Part shown: positions 57,753 through 64,000 of the stretch, piece by piece | How the letters are laid out: each line of letters opens with the position of its first letter | Numbering within the stretch: the first letter of the stretch is position 1 | Source of the DNA: Amborella trichopoda | Lineage: Eukaryota > Streptophyta > Magnoliopsida > Amborellales > Amborellaceae | Direction of reading: 5' to 3' | DNA length: 64,000 bases | Assembly (NCBI RefSeq): GCF_000471905.2 | Contig: NW_006495906.1 | Location: 1,451,751-1,515,750 of the forward strand | The notes under the pieces: generated by a model | What the model was told of the DNA's origin: nothing | The model's input: the letters and a program-made list of their open reading frames with translations, nothing else | Database searches by the model: none | Translations under genes and position numbers: made by a program

Positions 57753-58735
57753 TGGTTGGACCTAGATTCTCGTTGCTTGGGGACCTGATGGGACCAAGCG
57801 TGTGGGGCACAAGGTGCAGATAGGAACCAACAGTGAGAGAATTTTAGGGCAGTGAGAAGGGGCTCAAGAATCTACCTCACTGGTTGGGTTCGGGAGATGC
57901 GTACGGGCCTTAAGCCATCTTAGATCATTTCGAAAGCCCTCCGGCCTCTGTGGCTCAGTTTGAATTTGACTCCCTCATGTCCTTGCACGACCTTGAATCC
58001 ACACATCGAATGGATTTAGGGTTTACCTCTTGGGATTTCCTCCTATTCTTAGTTTATGGTAGATTGGGGATCTAGTCTAAGGTTTAGAGGGGTTGAGAGA
58101 AGAGAAAAGAGATAATAAAGTAGAGAAGAGAAAGTAGAAGGTCGACCAAAAAATCGAGTAGCCTTCCGGCGTAACCTCTTCTAAGAGGTACTACCGGAGA
58201 CGAGAAAGGTACTAGGCTTAAAGCCAAAGTATCCTGGAGGATTTAAAGTAGTGGAGTCTGTGGGTCTAGCCCGACGAGAAATCATTACCCAAAAAGCCTC
58301 CTAAATAGTAACCAAAAAAGAGGTAGAGGAAGAAGATGAGATAAGGTGAGAGGAGAAGAGAGGAGAGGAAGCGAGAAGAAATAGAGGAGAGAAAAGGAAA
58401 TGACCTCTCACGATTCAGACAACTTGAAGGGGGTGAGAAAGGGCTTTAAACGCCAAGCCGTCTAAGGGTCACTACTCCCTTGCAAAAGTGTCTGAATCGG
58501 AGTAGCAAATACGAGTAGAAATGAAGATTAAAGGAAAAGGTAGAAAAGAGAGAAAGAGAGAAGAGATAGGGGTAAGATAGAGAAGAAGGGAACTTCTCGA
58601 TACCCGAACGACTTGAAGAGGGGTGAGAAAGCACTCTATAGGCCAAGCCCTCTATAGGCCAAGCCCTCTAAGAGTCGCTACTCGAGCCCCTAGTGAACGT
58701 GTCCGAACTCGAGAGGAGAGAGAGAGAAGAAGAGA
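57753..58735 (-). repeat. Element 5: LTR remnant
   Basis: It begins directly outside the primer-binding site with the minus-strand terminus GGTCCAACCA, like the CACCTAACCA ends of the other Tat LTRs. It contains a GA-rich region (58080-58400) and two ~200-bp related stretches around 58390-58500 and 58600-58720, sharing GGGGTGAGAAAG and GCCAAGCCCTCTAAG. The outer end of the LTR could not be placed. Confidence 0.5.
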
Positions 58736-58984
58736 ATGGTAGAGAGGGCATACAAAACAGGTTTCCATTCCCACCACGAACATCACCCCACTAATACCTT
58801 CAAAAAGCTAACTCCTAATCTACTTGAAAAAATGGGTAGGGGCATGTCTTCCCCATCGAATTACCAAAAAAAAAAGGTCTTAGTTTGTTTTCTTCCTGTA
58901 GATTCTCTCTCTTTATTATTTTTATCTCCTCTCTTCTTATTCTTGTTCCTCTTTTTCCCTTTATTGCATTTAAAGAACGGTTTA
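58736..58984. other. Unassigned sequence between Tat LTR and Copia remnant
   Basis: A CT-rich stretch (58900-58965) and no gene. The plus frame 58736-58999 is compositional. Confidence 0.35.
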
Positions 58985-59218
58985 GATTTTACCCCATGAA
59001 CTGCTTCTCTTGAAGCCGGTGCTTTGCGTGCAGCCCTTCTTTCTTCCTCCTCTTTGAATAGAATGATGAGCTCCTCCAGCTTTGGAGCTGTTTGCCGGGT
59101 TTAAGTCTCCCATGAATTTGGTAGTGAGTTTATCAAGTGAACCACCTGCATTAGTTTGAGTGGTCGCATGCCAGTCACCTCCATCTCTCGAACTAGAGCG
59201 CAGAAAATGTGCACATGA
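58985..59218 (-). pseudogene. Copia-type gag fragment
   Basis: On the minus strand one frame reads HVHIFCALVREMEVTGMRPL then KLMQVVHLINSLPNSWET. A stop follows, then KLEELIILFKEEEERRAARK. The phrase LINSLPxSWE and the following E-rich helix are typical of Copia-type Gag (UBN2 family). Only about 75 codons are present, with no zinc knuckle or pol. The fragment stops where the tandem ~510-bp units begin. The identification is from pattern alone, and an unrelated coiled-coil gene fragment is possible. Confidence 0.5.
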
Positions 59219-59240
59219 TTTGCTTAATCGGCTAAAAAAT

Positions 59241-60262
59241 GTGCACACCACTTTCCATAGGGGCCACGCCCTACTTTGAAGAACTCCACATATTGTGAAG
59301 TATTTTGGTTTTAAAAAGATATTTGTTTTTGAAACTCAAATCTCATATCTTGTTTAAGATATCCCTTAAGATATGAGAGTGTTGTTATTTGAAATCAAAT
59401 ATATATTTTGAAAAGACTTGATTGGTTAAAGAGAGAGAAACAAATATGGAAATTTATTGATTAAATACAATGAATCAAATATTTGTTGACTAAATACAAT
59501 GTATCAAATATTTATTCATATCTCCTATTTGATGGGATAAGGGTATGGGAACTAAGGGATAAAGGTTCTACCATATTCTTTGAGATCATGATGGCTGCAT
59601 GTCTCCAAGATCAAAAGATCAAGATCAAATTTTACGATGCCTATTTCTATAGAACCCTATCTCCTCCTGAAACACTATAAATAGAGACCTCCTCTCCCTT
59701 TTTCTCTGTACATCTCTCCTCTCTTCTCTCTCTCTACTCTCTCTCTCTCTAAGGGCACACCACTTTCCATGGGGGCCACACTCCACTTTGAAGCACTCCA
59801 CATATTGTGGAGTATTTTGGTTTTAAAAAGATCTTTATTTTTGAAAATCAAATCTCATATTTTGTTTAAGATATCCCTTAAGATATGAGACTGTTGTTAT
59901 TTGAAATCAAAGATATATTTTGAAAAGATTTGATTGGTTAAAGAGATAGAAACAAATAAGGAGATTTATTGATTAAATGCAATGAATCAAGTATTTGTTG
60001 ACTAAATACAACTTACAAAATATTTATTCATACCTCTTATTTGATGGGATAAGGGCCTTGCACCTTCTTTTTAGATCAAGATAACTGATCTGATGAATGG
60101 ATGACTTAGATCTCTCACCCCATATGTCTCCGTGATCAAAAGATGATGATCAAATTTTGTGCTCTATAAAACCCTATGCTTTCCTGAAACAGTATAAATA
60201 GAGACCTCCTCTCCCTTTTTCCCTACACATCTCTCCTCTCTTCTCTCTCTACTCTCTCTAGG
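59241..60262 (+). repeat. Tandem duplication of a ~510-bp unit carrying a TATA box
   Basis: Unit 1 (59241-59752) and unit 2 (59753-60262) both start GCACACCACTTTCCATRGGG and contain GGTTTTAAAAAGAT, then TTTGATGGGATAAGGG. Each has a TATA box: TATAAATA at 59676-59683 and at 60193-60200. GAGACCTCCTCTCC and a CT-rich tail follow. A third start, GGGGACACACCAT, at 60261 then diverges. The promoter-like layout resembles the U3-R part of an LTR, but the ends lack clear TG..CA termini. Confidence 0.75.
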
Positions 60263-60924
60263 GGACACACCATACTCGAAATATTTTCTCTCTCCTAAAT
60301 TAGGTTTTAATGGGTGGCACGCCCCACTAGGTTAAGATCTATGGTTCTTAAGCTCTCATATTGTAAGGAGATAGCCAAAGATTTCCAAGTTAAGATACGA
60401 GATTGATCTTTGGATCTCATGCACCATTGGAGGAGGAGATCCAGTGTGGGGTATTTCAAAGACCAGTTGAGATAATCTTCAGGCATTCTTATTTTTGATT
60501 CATGCAATCCATTATTTCTTAGTCTTGTATTCTTCTCTTTGTTTAATGACGTTGATTGCCCTTAATGGCAACGAGTGAGGGCCGTTTTATTAATTTATTT
60601 ATTTATTTCTTTTGAGTTGAAATAATTGTAAATGACCATTGTAAGTGTTCTAGTTGGTGTAAATATAGAAAAACTTTAAATTAGTGCGCATCGTACTAGA
60701 TCACCTTAGTCCTACATTCAAAAAACTTGATGGTTTAGATAGAGCATTGTTGTTGACCCTATCGGTTCTCGACCAAAATGGAAATTCAAAAACAATATAT
60801 TATGTAACTTTTACCTTTTGTAATACAAAAGTGGGGATCAGTTAATTGTCTAGAGTGTGTCATTTGGAAAGGCAACAAATATTCGAGCAATAATTGGAGT
60901 TTATAAAATAGCAACACAAAGGAT
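60263..60924. other. Unassigned AT-rich sequence downstream of the tandem units
   Basis: It begins as a transcribed-leader-like continuation of unit 2. Nothing coding is seen, and the short minus frame at 60307-60507 has no recognisable content. Confidence 0.3.
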
Positions 60925-62300
60925 AAAGGGTGTGGTTTATATAAGGTGTCATCCTTAAAGAATCAATGCCAGGTGCAGCTCTAAACCTTACTGAAAGATG
61001 TAGCTTTAGTTTTGAAAAATCCCTAAGATAGTCTGAAATTTATCTCATCCCCTAATTATGAGATTAAGGCTAAAAAATGGTGTAGATCAAGCATTTTTAT
61101 AAATACTTAAAAATATTAAAAATAGATAGTCTAAACAATATGTTAAAAGATACAATATTTTTATGACATGAACTTTTTTTTCTTTTTTTTTTTTCCAATA
61201 GCCATAAATCTCGAGGTCAAGATGATCAAATTGGTGGACCTTCCCTCATCCAAACAACCTTTTCCCGTATATTTTCGAAGCGCACCTCACTTTTATGAGT
61301 GTGGATTGTACAAAGGTGCAACCTTATTTGTACAAATAAAGTTGTGATGCTTTCTACCATTTATTTTATTTGGATAATATAAATTTGATACATCTTTTCA
61401 AGACATTGTCAATACATGGCATGTCTTTTAAGATAATGTCCAATCTTCACCATCTAAATAAAATGGACATTTTAGATTATTGTGACCTTGTTTCTACAAA
61501 TAAGGCTAAAACCGTATGTTAACTTTATCCTACTTTTATACTATAATGTTATGGGTGTGGTGTGTATAAGGCTGAGGCCCTAAACAATCAATCTAAGGCG
61601 AGCCTTCAAATTGTGTCGAAATATGTTATTTTAGCATTAGAAATCTTTGTGATAGCCTAAAAATTTATTTTCATCTCTAACTATAAGATTTAAAGCTCCA
61701 AAAATAGTGTAGGTCAAGTAAATCTATGAACGCGTGAAAATCTTAAAAATTGATCATCTAGAAAATGGATTACAAGTTGAACTATTTTCAAAACTTGAAA
61801 TCTAGTTTTCTTCATGTTTATACATCTTGAGGTCAAGATGATTGATTTGAGGATTTTTGAGCATCAAAACAACCTCTTCTAGTAATTTTTTAGGTGTGCC
61901 ATAATTTGATAGTTTAGAGCCTCACCCTTATATAAGCTTTGACCTAATGTTAATGCCTAATATATACGTTCTTCAAAGTTAAATATTACACATTATATTA
62001 GTTCCTTGTTCTATCTCTCTTTCTTAAAAGGAGTCGTTGATTTGATTAAGCCAGATTGCTGATTTAGGTTAGAATAATTGGGTTGATGATCCACGCCACA
62101 TCAATCAAGTTCATGTGTTGTTTCAACCTTATTCTATAAAATGAAGGTGCACCTAAAAAATTCAATAGAAAAGAGTATTATGGAGTTGGAAAACCTTCCA
62201 ATTGATCATCTTGATTTTGAGATGTATAGCTATAAGAAAAAAAAAAAATCAAAATCCTAAAACTAATGCATCTTGTAATAAGTTATCCAAACAATCTACT
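60925..62300. repeat. Diverged direct and inverted repeat cluster
   Basis: Two direct copies (about 60925-61270 and 61552-61890) share TAAGGYTGAGRYCCTWAA-like starts, a GTGTAGRTCAAG segment and CATMTCKAGGTCAAGATGAT. A third partial copy at about 62190-62300 is inverted, so 61180-61245 can pair with it. The copies are strongly diverged. No coding capacity; the family is not recognised. Confidence 0.5.
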
Positions 62301-62600
62301 TTTAAAATTTTCAAGTTTTATATATCTACTCAGTTTATACCATTTTTAAAATTTTAAATTTAAATTTTATCATTAGTATTAAACATGGATTTTCAAGACG
62401 TTGCAAGGTTTTCAACACTAAGAAGTACATCTTCCACCAAAATTTAGAGGTGAGTCTTACTTGTACAATAGAAGGTGTGCACCTTATACCAATCTCACCC
62501 TTTTTAAAATACTGATTGAAACAATTAACGTCTGCCTTGTTAGTCAAAATTTACTAATCGTTGTTGGCTTAAATTAATAATTAAATGCATTTGAATTTGG
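62301..62600. other. AT-rich flank between repeats and the FBW2-like gene
   Basis: No gene seen. GGTGTGCACCTTATACC at 62474-62490 resembles phrases in the preceding repeats. Confidence 0.3.
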
Positions 62601-63325
62601 ACGACCAGCGGAGAGATGGAGGTAATCCAAACAAATCCATTACATCGCCTGGCACCCAATCTCTCTCTCTCGCCATCCACTGTCCCTCTCTTGCTCTGCC
62701 AAACACGTGAACTACATGAGTATCTCGCACGTGCAAACGAATAGACTCATGACGTCCACCTTGTGATGACGCACGTGGGCAATAAGAGAGCAGAAGCGTT
62801 GGATCGAGTCCGATAATGGCGACAGGATCAACGGCCCCTCTCTCTCTACTTTGAAACTTTCATACGGTCAACCGTACAGTTAGTAAGCACACGTGTCGGT
62901 TAGAAGCCCGCATTGGTTGCCATGACACTCCGTTTGCGGCTTCATCCACCATTTCAGGGCATTTGGCTACCTCAAAGATCTCAAATTTCTAAAGCGATCT
63001 AGCCACATGTTATCCATTCCCCTCTCTTGCTCACGCTGTATTTTTTTCCTCTCCCCTTGTTTTCTCTCTCTATATTGTTTGAGCCCACATAGAAATCTCC
63101 CTCTTCCTGCGCATTTAATTTTCGTAAACACACCTGATTGATTTGTCTTAATGCTTCTGTCAAGTACCAGAGGTTTTGTGAAAAAGAAGAAAAAGATTCT
63201 AGGGTTTCAGTAACTCTTTCTCTCTACAGTCCCCTCCCTCTCTTCTGTCTGATACTTTGCTCGTTTTGCTTAACATGCGAGCGTTAGGGATGCGCATTGC
63301 CTTTTAACCAGATCGGGTGAGAGAG
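62601..63325 (+). promoter_or_regulatory. Promoter and 5' leader of the FBW2-like gene
   Basis: Base composition shifts from AT-rich repeats to mixed single-copy sequence. Four palindromic G-boxes CACGTG lie at 62704, 62728, 62772 and 62890; two are in ABRE-like contexts (GCACGTGGGC, ACACGTGTCG). A weak TATATT is at 63071 and a telo-box-like TAGGGTTT at 63200. CT-rich leader sequence precedes the start codon. G-boxes bind bZIP and bHLH factors in light and abscisic acid responses; their activity here is inference. Confidence 0.55.
63275..63307 (+). CDS. Short upstream ORF, 10 codons
   Basis: ATG at 63275, product MRALGMRIAF, stop TAA at 63305, 18 bases before the main ATG. If the transcript includes it, it would tend to lower translation of the main ORF. 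The transcription start is not visible, so this is only a candidate. Confidence 0.35.
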   Translation: MRALGMRIAF

Positions 63326-63645
63326 ATGGTGGGAGAGGGGAGTGATGATGAGGCGATGAGGTGCTGGGATGACCTGGTGCCTGATGCATTGGCGGTGATA
63401 TTGGGAAAGGTGGGGTTGGAGGAGAAGCTGTCGGTGGTGCCCAGGGTGTGCAAGTTGTGGCGAAGGGCGGTGGCAGGGCCGATGTGCTGGCAGGAGGTGG
63501 ACATAGAAGAGTGGTGCCACCGCTCCCACCCCGAACAGGTGGAGCGCATGGTCAAGATGCTTGTCTCTCGCGGCGGAGCTGCACTCTGTAACCTCTCTGT
63601 TTCTCGTCTCCAAGATGATGCAATCTTCGCTTTCATTGTGCAACA
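63326..63645 (+). CDS. FBW2: F-box protein FBW2-like, first coding exon (partial gene)
   Basis: FBW2-type proteins are F-box substrate receptors of SCF ubiquitin ligases; Arabidopsis FBW2 promotes turnover of ARGONAUTE1. The 106 complete codons here begin MVGEGSDDEAMRCWDDLVPD. The F-box (residues ~12-60) includes LVPDALAVILGKVGLEEKLS, VVPRVCKLWRRAVAGP and the very typical CWQEVDIEEW. RMVKMLVSRGGAALCNLSVS starts the leucine-rich repeat part, ending ...DDAIFAFIV. I chose ATG 63326 because it gives the family's N-terminus; the frame's upstream extension starts only with GTG. The exon ends in ACA before GTGAGT (donor 63646), leaving a split codon. The frame is intact and GC-rich, unlike the surrounding repeats. 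The remaining exons are beyond the window. Confidence 0.88.
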
Positions 63646-64000
63646 GTGAGTGAACTGAGCGGCTTTACCTGTGCTTTTTATAGTTGATCTGATTGATTGT
63701 ATGCTTTGGGCTTTTGGTTAATTCATTGTGTTTTGAGGTAATGTTTTTTGTTCGGTAATTTTTTTCATGAAATTCTTGTGTTTAGGGTTCTATTTTTCAT
63801 ATGGTGGTTCTTTCTTTTGATTGATATTGTGTTTGGGCCCTGTGGTTCTTTCCTCTCTTACTGATAGTGCTATTGGAGTTTTATTTTTATTTTTTTAAGA
63901 TGGAATTTTTTTATAGTGTTTTGGGCCCTGTGGTTTCTTTTCCTAATTGATAGTGTTTTGGGGCCTCTGTTTAACTCTCTGCGATATTTTTCCTAGTTGA
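63646..64000 (+). other. First intron of the FBW2-like gene (5' part)
   Basis: Begins GTGAGTG and is T-rich throughout, as plant introns are. GTTTTGGGCC-TGTGGTT phrases recur at 63828, 63918 and 63955, hinting at a weak tandem repeat. The acceptor is not in the window. Confidence 0.7.

Noticed and set aside
63317..63325. GTG start extending the FBW2-like frame by three codons
   Set aside because: Plant translation starts at ATG, and the ATG at 63326 fits the family N-terminus.
63284..63643. Two minus-strand frames overlapping the FBW2-like exon
   Set aside because: His/Pro/Ser-rich shadows of a GC-rich exon; the plus frame is clearly the family member.
1..64000. tRNA, rRNA or other structured RNA genes
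   Set aside because: No cloverleaf or rRNA-like conserved stretch was seen; tRNA-like matches are primer-binding sites of retroelements.

Overview
The window is plant nuclear DNA, almost certainly from an angiosperm with a repeat-rich genome. About 52 kb is a stack of LTR retrotransposons inserted into one another. A further ~10 kb is older retrotransposon debris and AT-rich repeats. Only the last ~1.4 kb belongs to a host gene. There are no operons, bacterial signals or RNA genes. Nearly all long reading frames are broken retroelement genes or accidental frames in simple-sequence repeats.

The order of the nest can be read from LTR ends (TG..CA), primer-binding sites and target-site duplications (TSDs). 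Element 3 (minus strand, Ty3/Gypsy Tat type) contributes only its 5' LTR, split into 72-1106 and 49728-52191; its body lies left of the window. Element 2 (plus strand, 1107-49722, Tat) sits inside that LTR and carries broken gag, RT-RNaseH, a second RNase H, integrase and a long 3' region. Its 5' LTR is interrupted by element 1 (plus strand, 2642-21338, Tat, TSD ctctc). Element 1 has gag and protease but no RT or integrase, and carries a large antisense ORF resembling the plant mobile domain family. Element 2's gag is interrupted by element 4 (minus strand, 23888-34051, TSD taagg/taagc), a gag-only element with ~3.7 kb LTRs and an initiator-Met tRNA primer site.

To the right of the nest lie a leader and LTR of another Gypsy-type element (52197-55453, minus), an unassigned stretch, a second Tat remnant (56400 to ~58730, minus), a Copia-type gag scrap (~58985-59218, minus), a ~510 bp TATA-bearing unit repeated in tandem (59241-60262) and AT-rich direct and inverted repeats (60925-62300).

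The host gene begins at ~62.6 kb. A promoter with four CACGTG G-boxes and a short upstream ORF precede a first coding exon (63326-63645) that closely resembles the start of the F-box protein FBW2. The intron runs off the right edge.

The least ordinary observations are hairpin-forming tandem repeats. In element 4, repeat monomers in the LTR and in the internal region share a loop but have two stem sequences that differ by compensatory base-pair changes. In the Tat LTRs of elements 2 and 3, an unrelated array has 11-bp stems around a constant 9-nt loop. All percentages and counts here are by eye; no alignment or database search was run.
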